A stretch of DNA of 64,000 nt from Pseudoclavibacter chungangensis (GTDB lineage Bacteria; Actinomycetota; Actinomycetes; Actinomycetales; Microbacteriaceae), in NCBI RefSeq assembly GCF_013410545.1, contig NZ_JACCFV010000001.1, positions 1,550,001-1,614,000 on the forward strand. The letters are read 5' to 3'. The translations under genes were made by a program, and so were the position numbers. The notes beneath the pieces were generated by a model. That model saw only the letters and a program-made list of their open reading frames with translations, did not search any database and had not been told where the DNA came from. Shown in pieces: positions 36,792 through 46,261 of this stretch (positions are counted from its first letter, which is position 1; the number at the start of each line of letters is the position of its first letter).

Positions 36792-37628
36792 ATGTCAGGT
36801 GAACGGGGTCCATTGCGGCCCGGGGCGGGACTCTCGCGACGCGGCCTGCTGGGCGCCGCGTCGATCGCTGCGACGATGCTCCTGAGCGCGTGCGCGCCCG
36901 GAACGGACGATGCCGCGAAGGCCGCTCGCACGCCGCCCGCGAGTCCGGCGGCGGTTCCGGCCACGACGACGCCACCGGCGTCGCCCACCCCGCCACCGGT
37001 CGAGCGCATCGCACTCCCGCCCGGGACGCTCACGGAGCTCCCCGGCGAGGGGAACCTGCTCGCCTGGACGGCGGACGACGGATCGAGCGCCGACGTGATC
37101 GCGAAGTACACGGAGTTCGCGCGCACGACCGGGACCCGCCTCACCTTCTTCCCGAACGCGTGCTACGGGGGATGGGCGCAGAACGCCGACGCCCTGCGTC
37201 CGCTCGTCGCCTCGGGACAGATCCAGCTCGGCAACCACACCTTCGACCACGTCGACCTCACGACGCTCGACGAGCGCGGCGTGGTCGATCAACTGCAGCG
37301 CAACCACGACGCGATGCACGACCTCTTCGGCGTCGACATGCGCCCCTACTACCGACCCCCGTACGGTTTCCACGACGAACGGACCGACGCCGCCGCGGCA
37401 TCGATCGGCTACACGTGTCCCGTGCTCTGGTACGGCTCCCTGTCGGACTCCGGCGAGATCACGTCCGAGCAATTGCTCGAGTTCGCGCGCCAGTGGTTCC
37501 TGCCCCAGCACATCGTCATCGGCCACCTGAACTTCCCCGCCGTGACGGAGGTGTTCTCGGAGCTCACCGCCCTCATCGCCGAGCGCGGGCTGCGCACGGT
37601 GACGCTGGACGACGTGTTCCTGCGCTGA
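36792..37628 (+). CDS. Polysaccharide deacetylase (NodB) lipoprotein
   Basis: A 278-residue exported enzyme that probably removes acetyl groups from peptidoglycan or another surface polymer. The N-terminus has a twin-arginine SRRGLL followed by a hydrophobic stretch and lipobox LSAC (Cys about residue 35), then a Pro/Ala/Thr-rich linker of about 35 residues. The NodB domain shows WTADDGSS (canonical TFDDG, here TADDG), the metal motif HTFDH, and RPPYGF. TACCGT at 36780-36785 lies seven bases ahead of the ATG, suggesting a leaderless message. Confidence 0.88.
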   Translation: MSGERGPLRPGAGLSRRGLLGAASIAATMLLSACAPGTDDAAKAARTPPASPAAVPATTTPPASPTPPPVERIALPPGTLTELPGEGNLLAWTADDGSSADVIAKYTEFARTTGTRLTFFPNACYGGWAQNADALRPLVASGQIQLGNHTFDHVDLTTLDERGVVDQLQRNHDAMHDLFGVDMRPYYRPPYGFHDERTDAAAASIGYTCPVLWYGSLSDSGEITSEQLLEFARQWFLPQHIVIGHLNFPAVTEVFSELTALIAERGLRTVTLDDVFLR

Positions 37629-37651
37629 CCGGCGGGGCGCGGCGGCGCGCC

Positions 37652-38317
37652 TCAGCCTCGCAGGCCGAGCAGCGGGAGCACCTGGGAGAGATCGCGCTCC
37701 GGCATCGAGACCGAGGCGTGCTCGCGCACGACGGGCTTCGCGTCGAACGCGACCGAGAGCGCGGCGGCCGCCATCATGCCGAGATCGTTCGCGCCGTCAC
37801 CGATCGCGATCGTGCGCGTCATCGGGACGCCGAGCTCACCCGCCCATGCGACGAGCGTCTCGCGCTTCGTCTCGCGGCCGACGATCGTGCCGGCGACGCC
37901 GCCCGTGAGCACACCGTCGGCGACCTCGAAGCGGTTCGCGCGCCACTGATCGAGCTCGAGATCGGTCGCGAGCGGGTCGAGCACCTCGTGGAAGCCACCC
38001 GAGACGACGGCGATCGCACCGCCCGCTGCATGGACGCCCGCGACGAGCTCGGGCACCCCGCGCGTCACGGTGACCCGTTCGCGCACCCGGTCGACGTCGG
38101 CCAGCGCGATGCCGCGCAGGAGGGCGACGCGGGAGCGCAGCGAGCCCTCGAAGTCCAGCTCGCCGCGCATCGCGCGCTCGGTGATCCGTGCGACCTCGTC
38201 GGTCACGCCCGCGTAGTCGGCGACGAGTTCGATGACCTCGTCCTCGATGAGCGTCGAGTCGACATCGAGCACGACGAGGAAACGCGCCGAGACCGGCGCG
38301 TCACCCGCGGAACTCAC
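37652..38317 (-). CDS. serB: Phosphoserine phosphatase SerB
   Basis: HAD-superfamily phosphatase that makes serine from phosphoserine. The 221-residue protein shows the catalytic motif [11 protein letters not shown], motif [11 protein letters not shown], motif III lysine in [10 protein letters not shown], and motif [14 protein letters not shown], which are diagnostic for SerB. GTG 38317 overlaps the glgC stop by GTGA. The usual N-terminal ACT domain is absent, which is common in short SerB forms. Confidence 0.92.
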   Translation of the reverse strand: MSSAGDAPVSARFLVVLDVDSTLIEDEVIELVADYAGVTDEVARITERAMRGELDFEGSLRSRVALLRGIALADVDRVRERVTVTRGVPELVAGVHAAGGAIAVVSGGFHEVLDPLATDLELDQWRANRFEVADGVLTGGVAGTIVGRETKRETLVAWAGELGVPMTRTIAIGDGANDLGMMAAAALSVAFDAKPVVREHASVSMPERDLSQVLPLLGLRG

Positions 38318-39555
38318 GGTTCGACGATCCCGAACTTCTGGACCACGGTGAGCCCGGAGTCGGTGACCGTGAACCCGCGTCGCAGGTCGTGCTCCCGGTC
38401 GATTCCGACCGAGGCGCCCTCCTGCACGACGACGCCCTTGTCGAGGATCGCGCGTCGCACGACCGCCCCGGGACGCACGTTCACGCCGTCGAACAGGATC
38501 GAGTCGACGACCGTGGAGCCCGATTCGACCTTGTTCCACGGACCGAGCACGGAGCGCTCGATGTGCGCACCCGAGATGACCGAGCCGAGCGAGATGATCG
38601 AGTCGATCATCGTGCCGGTCGAACCGCGGCTGTCGCGCACGAACTTCGCGGGAGGCGAGTTCAACTGCTGCGAGAAGATCGGCCACGACTCGTTGTAGAG
38701 GTTGAAGATCGGCAGCGTCGAGATGAGGTCCATATGGGCGTCGTAGAACGAGTCGATCGTTCCCACGTCGCGCCAGTAGAAGCGGTCGCGCGGTGTCGCA
38801 CCGGGCACGAGGTTGCGGTTGAGGTCGTACACGCCGCAATCGCCGTTCGCGACGAAGCCGGGGATGATGTCGCCGCCCATGTCGTTGCTCGAGGTCTCGT
38901 CCTCGGCGTCGCGGACGACGGCCTCGACGAGCTTGTCGGCGTCGAAGACGTAGTTGCCCATCGAGGCGAGGATCTCACCGGGGGAGTCGGGCAGCCCGGT
39001 CGCGTTGCTCGGCTTCTCGAGGAACTCGCGGATACGGCCCGGGTCCTCGGGGTCCACGTCGATGACGCCGAACTGGTTCGAGAGCTCGAGCGGCTGACGG
39101 ATCGCCGCGACCGTCGCGCCGAGTCCCGACTCGAGGTGCGACTCGATCATCTGACCGAAGTCCATGCGGTAGACGTGGTCGGCACCGACGACGACCACGA
39201 CGTCGGGCTTCTCGTCGTGGATCAGGTTGAGGCTCTGGTGGATCGCGTCGGCCGAGCCGGAGAACCACCGCTTGCCGAGCCGCTGCTGCGCGGGCACGGA
39301 GGCGACGTACGAGTTGAGCATCGCCGGGAGTCGCCACGTGTTCGAGATGTGGCGGTCGAGCGAGTGCGACTTGTACTGCGTGAGCACGACGATCTTCGTG
39401 ATGCCCGAGTTCACGAGATTCGACAGCGCGAAGTCGATGAGCCGGTACTGGCCCCCGAACGGCACGGCCGGCTTCGCCCGGTCCATCGTCAAGGGCATCA
39501 GGCGTTTGCCTTCGCCACCGGCCAACACGATTCCGAAGATCTTCTTCTGCCCCAT
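38314..39555 (-). CDS. glgC: Glucose-1-phosphate adenylyltransferase
   Basis: Makes ADP-glucose from glucose-1-phosphate and ATP, the committed step of glycogen synthesis. The 413-residue protein starts [20 protein letters not shown] with [20 protein letters not shown], the nucleotide-binding part, and ends in the left-handed beta-helix domain ([26 protein letters not shown] repeats). ATG 39555 is chosen; GTG 39561 would add two residues. TAGGCT lies at 39562-39567 (minus strand), seven bases from the ATG, so the message may be leaderless. Divergent from glgA. Confidence 0.93.
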   Translation of the reverse strand: MGQKKIFGIVLAGGEGKRLMPLTMDRAKPAVPFGGQYRLIDFALSNLVNSGITKIVVLTQYKSHSLDRHISNTWRLPAMLNSYVASVPAQQRLGKRWFSGSADAIHQSLNLIHDEKPDVVVVVGADHVYRMDFGQMIESHLESGLGATVAAIRQPLELSNQFGVIDVDPEDPGRIREFLEKPSNATGLPDSPGEILASMGNYVFDADKLVEAVVRDAEDETSSNDMGGDIIPGFVANGDCGVYDLNRNLVPGATPRDRFYWRDVGTIDSFYDAHMDLISTLPIFNLYNESWPIFSQQLNSPPAKFVRDSRGSTGTMIDSIISLGSVISGAHIERSVLGPWNKVESGSTVVDSILFDGVNVRPGAVVRRAILDKGVVVQEGASVGIDREHDLRRGFTVTDSGLTVVQKFGIVEP

Positions 39556-39602
39556 GGCCACAGCCTAGGGGTTGCACGTGAACGTCGACTAGCGTGAGTC
39601 TC
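39556..39602. promoter_or_regulatory. Compact divergent promoter glgC-glgA
   Basis: Only 47 bp separate the two starts. Leftward TAGGCT (39567-39562) and rightward TAGCGT (39590-39595) each lie about seven bases from a start codon, suggesting back-to-back leaderless promoters and shared control of glycogen synthesis. Confidence 0.55.
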
Positions 39603-40787
39603 GTGCGCATCGACATCGTGACTCGCGAATACCCGCCGGCCGTCTACGGGGGAGCGGGGGTGCACGTCACCGAGCTCGTCAAGGCCATGCGACGCGACAT
39701 CGACGTCGTCGTCCGCTGCTTCGGCGAGGACCGCGACGAACCGGACACCTACGCCTACGACACGCCCGTCGAGCTCGCCGACGCGAATCCCGCACTCGGC
39801 TTCCTCGGCGCCGACCTCGAGATCGCCCGCGACGTCGCGGGCGCCGACGTCGTCCACTCGCACACCTGGTACGCGAACGCGGCCGGACACGTCGCGAAGC
39901 TGCTGCACGGCGTGCCGCACGTCATCACCGCCCACTCGCTCGAGCCGCTGCGCCCGTGGAAGGCCGAGCAGCTCGGTGGTGGCTATCGCCTGTCGAGCTG
40001 GATGGAGCAGGTCAGCTACGAGCACGCGGATCGCATCATCGCCGTGAGCAACGGCATGCGGGCCGACATCCTGCGCGCGTACCCGAACCTCGACCCCGAC
40101 AAGGTCGTGACGGTCTACAACGGCATCGACACGGAGCGCTGGCACCGGGTGGACGACCCCGAGGCCGCACGCGCGCTCGGGATCGACCCGGATCGCCCCG
40201 CCGTCGTGTTCGTCGGGCGCATCACGCGTCAGAAGGGCCTGCCGTACCTCCTCCGAGCGGCGGCCCTGTTGCCGCCCGAGGTGCAGCTCGTCCTCATCGC
40301 GGGCGCGCCCGACACACCCGAGATCGAGGCCGAGGTCACCGAGCTCGTGACGGAGCTGCAGTCGACCCGCGACGGTGTCGTGTGGCACTCGGGACACCTC
40401 GGGCAGTACGAGATCATGGCGGCACTCAGCGCCTCGACCGTGTTCGTGTGCCCGTCGATCTACGAACCGCTCGGCATCGTGAACCTCGAGGCGATGGCGT
40501 GCGGTGTCGCCGTCGTCGGCTCGCGCACCGGCGGGATCCCGGAAGTCGTCGTCGACGGCGAGACGGGCCGCCTCGTGACGTTCGAGCAGCTGCAGGACGG
40601 CACGGGCACCCCACTCGACCCCGACGCCTTCGTCCGGGACCTCGCCGCCGCACTCACCGAGGTCGCGACGGACCCGGAGACGGCCGCGCGCTACGGCCGC
40701 GCGGGGCGGGAACGGGTCGAGCGCGAGTTCACGTGGGACCGGATCAGCCGCGAGACGCAGGCGATCTACCGCGAGCTCGCCGGGTGA
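39603..40787 (+). CDS. glgA: GT4-type glycogen synthase (GlgA/GlgM-like)
   Basis: ADP-glucose-dependent glucosyltransferase of the actinobacterial GT4 type, 394 residues. It opens RIDIVTREYPPAVYGGAGVHV, has SHTWYANAAGHVAK, the mid-domain FVGRITRQKGLPYLL and the GT4 nucleotide-sugar motif EPLGIVNLEAMACG. In mycobacteria this clade (GlgM) makes maltose-1-phosphate from ADP-glucose and glucose-1-phosphate, so either glycogen elongation or maltose-1-phosphate synthesis is possible. GTG 39603 is chosen over GTG 39594, which would overlap the promoter. Confidence 0.9.
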   Translation: MRIDIVTREYPPAVYGGAGVHVTELVKAMRRDIDVVVRCFGEDRDEPDTYAYDTPVELADANPALGFLGADLEIARDVAGADVVHSHTWYANAAGHVAKLLHGVPHVITAHSLEPLRPWKAEQLGGGYRLSSWMEQVSYEHADRIIAVSNGMRADILRAYPNLDPDKVVTVYNGIDTERWHRVDDPEAARALGIDPDRPAVVFVGRITRQKGLPYLLRAAALLPPEVQLVLIAGAPDTPEIEAEVTELVTELQSTRDGVVWHSGHLGQYEIMAALSASTVFVCPSIYEPLGIVNLEAMACGVAVVGSRTGGIPEVVVDGETGRLVTFEQLQDGTGTPLDPDAFVRDLAAALTEVATDPETAARYGRAGRERVEREFTWDRISRETQAIYRELAG

Positions 40788-40831
40788 GCCGCCGCGCCGC
40801 CCGTAGCCGACCGACAGATAGCCTGGAGCAC

Positions 40832-41617
40832 ATGCCCGCCGTTCTGAAGTTCACCGATGTCGTCGTCGTCAGGGACCAGCGCACCATCCTCGATGTGCCG
40901 GACTGGTCCGTCGAGGAGTCCGAGCGCTGGGTCGTCCTCGGTCCGAACGGTGCCGGGAAGTCGACGCTGCTCGACCTCGCGTCCGCGCAGGCGCACCCCA
41001 CGAGCGGCACCATCGAGGTGCTGGGGGAGCAGCTCGGACGCACCGACCTGTTCGAGCTCCGACCCCGTGTCGGGTTCGCGTCGACGGCGATGTCGCGACG
41101 CATCCCCGGAAACGAGCGCGTCCTCGACGTCGTCATGACGGCCTCCTACGCCGTCACCGGCCGATGGAACGAGCAGTACGACGAGATCGATCGCCGCCGC
41201 GCCCTGCGCGTCCTCGCCGAATGGCAGCTCGAGCACCTCGCCGACCGCACGTACGGCACGCTCTCCGACGGTGAGCAGAAGCGCACGCAGATCGCGCGCG
41301 CCGTGATGACCGACCCCGAGCTGCTGCTGCTCGACGAGCCGAGCGCCTCGCTCGACCTCGGCGCGCGCGAGAACCTCCTGCGCTCGCTGTCGAGCTACGC
41401 CGCGAACCCGGACGCGCCCGCCATCGTCATGGTGACGCACCACGTCGAGGAGATCCCGACGGGCGTCACGCACGCACTCCTGCTCCGCGACGGCGCGGTG
41501 CAGGCGGCGGGCACCATCGACGAGACCCTCACCGACGAGCACCTGAGTGCGACGTTCGGGCTGCCGCTCCACGTCACCGTCGCGGACGGCCGCTACTCGG
41601 CACGCGCGACCGCGTAG
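40832..41617 (+). CDS. ABC transporter ATP-binding protein
   Basis: A 261-residue ABC ATPase without an adjacent permease gene. Walker A GPNGAGKST, an unusual signature TLSDGEQKRTQIARA, Walker B LLLLDEPSASLDL and the switch histidine in MVTHHVEEIP are seen. The LSDGE signature and THHVEEIP tail resemble ModF-like or iron-uptake type ATPases. TAGCCT (40819-40824) is seven bases from the ATG, so a leaderless start is likely. Partner subunits, if any, are outside this window. Confidence 0.85.
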   Translation: MPAVLKFTDVVVVRDQRTILDVPDWSVEESERWVVLGPNGAGKSTLLDLASAQAHPTSGTIEVLGEQLGRTDLFELRPRVGFASTAMSRRIPGNERVLDVVMTASYAVTGRWNEQYDEIDRRRALRVLAEWQLEHLADRTYGTLSDGEQKRTQIARAVMTDPELLLLDEPSASLDLGARENLLRSLSSYAANPDAPAIVMVTHHVEEIPTGVTHALLLRDGAVQAAGTIDETLTDEHLSATFGLPLHVTVADGRYSARATA

Positions 41618-41629
41618 CTCGGCGGCAGC

Positions 41630-41658
41630 GGCCGGCCGACGATGCACGTCGGCCGGCC
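41630..41658. terminator. Terminator hairpin between convergent genes
   Basis: A 12-bp perfect stem GGCCGGCCGACG / CGTCGGCCGGCC with loop ATGCA, between the ABC gene and the 801-residue gene. Confidence 0.7.
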
Positions 41659-41664
41659 GACGCG

Positions 41665-44070
41665 TCAGCCGGCGTGCGCGACGCGCCCGAAGCGTTGGAC
41701 GACGACGTCCTCCGCGATCTCCTCGAGCGCATCGCTCGTGGCGTCCCGCACGGACGCGACGAGGGCATCGCCACCGGCGGCGTGCCCGACGACACGGTCG
41801 TCGTCCGACGAGACCTCGGTGACAGCGGGGCCGTGCGGCCGAGCGATGCACTCGTCGAACGCCCGAACGAAGTCGCGCGCCCGGCCGACGTGCAGACCGT
41901 CGACATCCCCTCGCACCGACGCGACCGCATGGCGAGCGAACTCGTCCTGCGCCTGTCGCTGGGCGACGGGCCCGCGCCTCCCGACGAGGTCGTCGTGGTG
42001 CTCGACGCCGAGCGTCTGTGCCGCGTACTGGACGGCCCCGACGAGTGCGGGGACGAGCAGGCGGGCGACGGGATCGAACTGGAGCGGGGTGAAGCGGTTC
42101 GAGAGGCTGAGGCCGGATGCCCCCGAGCCCGCGTGCGGTTCGACCTCGACGCGCACGTCGGATGCCACATCACCCGTCAGGGCGACCGGGCCCGTGTCGA
42201 CGCTCGCTGCACTGAACGGCGCATCCTCAGGCGGCATCTCGACCGCACGGAGCGCGCGCACGGGCGCCCCCTCACCGGGGCCGCCGACGAGGCGGTCGGC
42301 GATCGGCCCGCCCTGGGCATCGTCCGCCGTGCGATCGCTCGCGTCCCGCGCGACGCCGTCGGCCGACGGCATCGGCTCGCCCGCCCCGGTGTGGGGCGCC
42401 GGTGGGACGGTCGCCATCGCGCCCGTCTGCGCGAGGGCCGCCTCGGCGTAGCGGGACAGCTCGATCCGTGGCCCGGAGCCCGTGGTGGTGGTGAAGCGAT
42501 GCGGCTCGGCGCCGTAGCGGGAGGCCTTGCGCCGCGCCTCGGCGCGGGTCCGCGGTTGGCCGGCCTCGACCGGGAACGCGCGGTCGCCGCGCTCGCCGTC
42601 GACCGGCGACACGCGCGCGGACGCGCGCGGCTCCCCGGGCGGCGTCGATCGCGATGCGGGGGCCGAATCCGGCTCGCCCCTCGCACCCGAACCGTCCCCG
42701 GACGACGGGCACGGTGCCGCGACGATCTCGTCGTCCGAGCCCTCGGTCGAATCCGCCGATGACGTCGGATCCGCCTGCCCGACGGCCTGCGCCTCCGCGA
42801 TCGACGGCGTCGCCGACGCGACGGGCGACGTCTCCGCACCCGGCGGCCGGCCCGACGACGCGATCCGACCGGCGGGGCCGTCCCCGCTCGTCCCGCCCGG
42901 CACGCCGTCGTACCCGATGTGCGGATTCTCCACCGGAGGCGCCTCGCCCGGTGACGGATGGGACGGAGCCGCTCCCTGCCCCCAGGCCGGCCCGCCGGGT
43001 GCGGCCTGCGGGCCACCCGTCGCGGGGGTCGTCTGGAAGGGGACCCACTGCGGCGGCCCACCCCACGGTGGCTGCATCCACTGCCCGGGACCGTTCGGCC
43101 CCCACTGCTGCGACGGCTGCCCGGGATCGTTGCCCGGACCGCTCCATCCCGATTGACCGACGGGCTGCTGTGCCTGCCCGTTCCAGCCGCCCGGAGCCGC
43201 ATTCGGCTGCGGCGTCCACTGGCCGGTCGCCCCGGGCGGTCCCCACTGGCCCTGGGCCTGTGCCTGTGCCTGCTCCGGCCAGCCGCCCTGGGGGGCGGCC
43301 CCCCAGGGCACCTGTCCCCACGGGCCCGCGGCCGGCATCGTTCCGTGCGACGGATCCTCACCGGCGCCCCATTGGGCCTGCCACGGCTGCCCCTGGCCGG
43401 ATGGCGTCTGACCGGCATATCCGTGACCCGGTTGTCCCTGCCAGGGCTGCCCCTGCCAGGGCTGCCCCTGCCAGGGCTGCCCCTGCCACGGCTGCTGCCC
43501 CTGCCACGGCTGCTGCCCCTGCCATGCCGCGGAGCTCTGCACGGGCCCCTGCTCCGGTGTGGCGGCCGGCGGCGCGGACGCGAGGGTGCGTTGCGCCTCG
43601 ATCAGGAGCGCGCGCCACCAGAACGGTACGTTCGCATCGCTGCGCGGGTGTTCCGCGAGTTCGCGGCTCCAGTGCTCGGGCTTCGGCCACACGCGGTCCG
43701 CGGGGAGCTCCGAGCCGTCGGCACCGCTCTCGTCGACGAGCACGCGCTCGTCCCAGTTCGTCTTGACGTCGACCACTTCGCGGTCGCTCGAGATCAGCAG
43801 CGTGATGGAGACCGGGCGCCCCGTTCCCGGATCGCCGAGGGCACCGAACGCGTCGCGGACACCACGCGCCGAGTCGTTGACGGAACGCGGCAACGAGACA
43901 CGACGTCCCGCGTCGCCGCCCTTGACCTCGACGTGTGCCGGCAACTCCCAGCCACCGATCTCCGACCACACGACACTCGCGGAGCGCCACCCGCTCGGCA
44001 GAACCGGCAACAACTCCCGACGGAATCGGGACAGGTGGAGCACCAATTGCGTCCCCGTCGTGCCACCCAT
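41665..44070 (-). CDS. Large low-complexity protein with WQGQP repeats
   Basis: An 801-residue protein I do not recognise. The N-terminal about 165 residues look globular (hydrophobic core, KTNWDERVLVDESG, VWPKPEHWSRELAEHP, VPFWWRALLIEAQR) and weakly recall YezG/DUF600-like immunity domains. A long disordered region follows: WQGQP repeats, then Gly/Pro/Gln-rich, then acidic/Ser-rich and basic stretches. The last about 160 residues look folded again (FTPLQFDPVARLLVPALVGAVQ). No membrane helix or signal peptide is visible. The reading frame stays open throughout and has codon bias like its neighbours, so it is a real gene. Possible scaffold or condensate-forming protein; that is inference. Confidence 0.75.
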   Translation of the reverse strand: MGGTTGTQLVLHLSRFRRELLPVLPSGWRSASVVWSEIGGWELPAHVEVKGGDAGRRVSLPRSVNDSARGVRDAFGALGDPGTGRPVSITLLISSDREVVDVKTNWDERVLVDESGADGSELPADRVWPKPEHWSRELAEHPRSDANVPFWWRALLIEAQRTLASAPPAATPEQGPVQSSAAWQGQQPWQGQQPWQGQPWQGQPWQGQPWQGQPGHGYAGQTPSGQGQPWQAQWGAGEDPSHGTMPAAGPWGQVPWGAAPQGGWPEQAQAQAQGQWGPPGATGQWTPQPNAAPGGWNGQAQQPVGQSGWSGPGNDPGQPSQQWGPNGPGQWMQPPWGGPPQWVPFQTTPATGGPQAAPGGPAWGQGAAPSHPSPGEAPPVENPHIGYDGVPGGTSGDGPAGRIASSGRPPGAETSPVASATPSIAEAQAVGQADPTSSADSTEGSDDEIVAAPCPSSGDGSGARGEPDSAPASRSTPPGEPRASARVSPVDGERGDRAFPVEAGQPRTRAEARRKASRYGAEPHRFTTTTGSGPRIELSRYAEAALAQTGAMATVPPAPHTGAGEPMPSADGVARDASDRTADDAQGGPIADRLVGGPGEGAPVRALRAVEMPPEDAPFSAASVDTGPVALTGDVASDVRVEVEPHAGSGASGLSLSNRFTPLQFDPVARLLVPALVGAVQYAAQTLGVEHHDDLVGRRGPVAQRQAQDEFARHAVASVRGDVDGLHVGRARDFVRAFDECIARPHGPAVTEVSSDDDRVVGHAAGGDALVASVRDATSDALEEIAEDVVVQRFGRVAHAG
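43438..43518. repeat. 15/18-bp tandem repeat inside the WQGQP gene
   Basis: Three exact copies of CTGCCAGGGCTGCCC (43438-43482) are followed by two copies of an 18-bp version, CTGCCACGGCTGCTGCCC (43483-43518). They encode WQGQP and WQGQQP units; the number probably varies between strains. Confidence 0.85.
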
Positions 44071-44341
44071 CGTCCGCCTCCCTGCGGTCGTCCGACTCGA
44101 TCCACGGCGGGTACGCCTCCCCGAGTCGACCCCCCGACCCCGACCATGTTAGATGGATGTGGTCGCCGGTATCGAGTCCGGCTGTCACGGGACGCGTCGA
44201 ACCGCACGGATCCGCACCGACACGCCCACACCGACCCGCACACGAAGCCGCGTGACGTGATAGAGTCGGCCCTTGGCTTGCGGAGACGCCACCTTGTTCG
44301 TGCGCTCCGAACCCACCGACCACCCACACCGAAGGAATCTG

Positions 44342-44599
44342 ATGAAGGCAAACACTCACCCCGATTACACCGTCGTGGTGTTCAACGACCTCGCTTCGGG
44401 TGAGAAGTTCCTCACGCGTTCCACCCGCACGAGCGACAAGACGATCGAGTGGGAGGACGGCAACGTCTACCCCGTCGTCGACGTCGAGATCTCGAGCGCC
44501 TCGCACCCGTTCTACACGGGCAAGCAGCGCATCATGGACTCGGCCGGTCGCGTCGAGAAGTTCAAGAACCGCTACGCGAAGTTCGGCGGCGCCAAGTAG
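44342..44599 (+). CDS. rpmE2: Ribosomal protein bL31, type B
   Basis: An 85-residue large-subunit ribosomal protein of the zinc-free type B: the CxxC pair of type A bL31 is absent. It shows [45 protein letters not shown] and the C-terminal [16 protein letters not shown] precedes the ATG. Type B copies are often Zur-controlled, but I see no clear Zur box upstream. A proper terminator follows. Confidence 0.97.
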   Translation: MKANTHPDYTVVVFNDLASGEKFLTRSTRTSDKTIEWEDGNVYPVVDVEISSASHPFYTGKQRIMDSAGRVEKFKNRYAKFGGAK

Positions 44600-44617
44600 C
44601 GGCAGCCGAACCACCTG

Positions 44618-44657
44618 GCGGTGGCGTCCCCTCGGGGGCGCCACCGCTTTCGTTTTC
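44618..44657 (+). terminator. Rho-independent terminator after rpmE2
   Basis: GCGGTGGCG / CGCCACCGC stem with inner CCCC/GGGG pairs, followed by TTTCGTTTT. This is the clearest classic terminator in the window. Confidence 0.9.
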
Positions 44658-44712
44658 CCACACGCACGGCCGCGCACCGACGCGCGTCCGCACGCACGCC
44701 CGGAAGCCACTC

Positions 44713-46197
44713 ATGCACCTGCCCCGAGCTCTCCGCCCGTTCCGCCACCACGACTACCGCGTCCTCGCCGTCGCCATGGTCGCCTCGCTCTTCGCCGCCG
44801 GCATGTGGGCCGTCGCGATGGTCTACGAGGTCATCGAGCTCGGCGGTGACCCCGTCGACCTGTCGATCGTGGGGGCCGCGACGAGCGTCGGCCTCATCGT
44901 GACCGCTCTCATCGGTGGCGCGGTCGCCGACCGCCTGCCCAAGCGACTCATCCTCCGCGGCGTGGAAGCCGTCAACGTGCTCGCCGTCGGGATGTCGGCG
45001 ACCGCGAGCGCCCTGGGCGTCATCGAGATCTGGCACCTCGCCGTCACCGGTGCGCTCCTCGGGGCCGCGATGGGCTTCTTCTTCCCTGCCTACTCGGCAC
45101 TCCTACCGCAGATCCTCGCACCGGACGAACTGCTCGCCGCGAACGGCCTGGAGGGCATGGGGCGCCCCGTGCTCCAGCAGGCCGCGGGCCCCGCGGCTGC
45201 GGGCATGCTCGTCGCCGCGATCTCGCCCGGAACCGCCATCGCGGGCATCGCGGTGTGCCATCTGCTCGCGTTCGTGACGCTCTGGTGGCTTCAGCCCGAG
45301 CGAGCGGCGAGCGGTGCGTCATCCGTCGACGAGCGGCACCCCGACGCCGGTCGGTCGGTGCTCCGGAGCATCGGCGACGGGATCTTGTACACGGCGCGGA
45401 CCCCCTGGCTGCGCTGGACCCTCGTCTGGGCCGTCCTCATCGTCTTCCTCTACGTCGGTCCGTTCGAGGTCCTCACGCCGTTCGTGCTGCGCGACCGTCT
45501 CGACCTCGGGGCGGAGGCGTTCGGCTGGCTGCTCGCGGTGAACGGTGCCGGCGGTGCCATCGGCTCCATCACGATGGCCTCGCTGCGCCTCCCGCGCCGC
45601 TACCTCACGTGGATGCTCATGCTGTGGGGCTGGTCGATGCTGCCGATCGCGGTGTTCGGCTTCGCGAGCTCGTTCTGGGTGCTCGCGATCGCGGCGTTCG
45701 TCGTCGGCCTCGGCGGCGGCGCGGGCAACGTCATCTGGGGGACGCTCCTGCAGCGTCGCGTACCGCACCACATGCTCGGGCGCGTCTCGAGTCTCGACTT
45801 CTTCGTGTCGCTCGCGCTCATGCCCGTCTCGATGGCCCTCGCGGGGCCGCTCGCGGCCGTGGTGCCCGTCGAGACGATCTTCCTCGTCGTCGGCGTCGGA
45901 TCCGTCGTCGTCACGATGCTCGTCTGGTCCGTCGGCCGTCTCGCGCGGGACGAACTCACCGTGGCACTGGACGTCCCGGCCGACGACCTCCCCGCCGACG
46001 ACGTGGCGGCGACGGCGGCAGCTCCGTCGTCGAGTGCGCCGACGGACACGGGCGTCGGGACGGCGGACGGGCGCGCGGTGCGCGCGTCCGGTCCGGGAAC
46101 CGGGGCGATCACGATCCCGGGTGCCGATCACGGCGTGTCCGGACTCGTCCGCGGAACCGAGTCACCGGACGACGAGCCCGACGCCGAGCGATCGTGA
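44713..46197 (+). CDS. MFS transporter
   Basis: A 494-residue major facilitator with about twelve membrane segments and an exporter-type layout (similar to the EntS/macrolide-efflux group). The N-terminal half shows FRHHDYRVLAVAMVASLFAAG and the loop-2 motif GGAVADRLPKRLIL; the second half has a comparable QRRVPHHMLGRVSSLDFF. The C-terminal about 70 residues are a disordered Ala/Asp/Thr-rich tail. Substrate unknown. ATG 44713 directly precedes the family N-terminus; upstream in-frame codons overlap the terminator and are rejected. Confidence 0.88.
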   Translation: MHLPRALRPFRHHDYRVLAVAMVASLFAAGMWAVAMVYEVIELGGDPVDLSIVGAATSVGLIVTALIGGAVADRLPKRLILRGVEAVNVLAVGMSATASALGVIEIWHLAVTGALLGAAMGFFFPAYSALLPQILAPDELLAANGLEGMGRPVLQQAAGPAAAGMLVAAISPGTAIAGIAVCHLLAFVTLWWLQPERAASGASSVDERHPDAGRSVLRSIGDGILYTARTPWLRWTLVWAVLIVFLYVGPFEVLTPFVLRDRLDLGAEAFGWLLAVNGAGGAIGSITMASLRLPRRYLTWMLMLWGWSMLPIAVFGFASSFWVLAIAAFVVGLGGGAGNVIWGTLLQRRVPHHMLGRVSSLDFFVSLALMPVSMALAGPLAAVVPVETIFLVVGVGSVVVTMLVWSVGRLARDELTVALDVPADDLPADDVAATAAAPSSSAPTDTGVGTADGRAVRASGPGTGAITIPGADHGVSGLVRGTESPDDEPDAERS

Positions 46198-46212
46198 CGT
46201 CGCGGACGGGCG

Positions 46213-46244
46213 CGTCCGGGTCACACGCGCGTGTGACCCGGACG
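46213..46244 (+). terminator. Terminator hairpin after the MFS gene
   Basis: A 14-bp perfect stem CGTCCGGGTCACAC / GTGTGACCCGGACG with loop GCGC, between convergent genes; can act on both strands. Confidence 0.75.
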
Positions 46245-46261
46245 AGCCCGTCACCGACCGG

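Noticed and set aside
41395..44070. YezG-type immunity protein name for the 801-residue protein
   Set aside because: The resemblance is weak and most of the protein is unlike that family, so no name was given.
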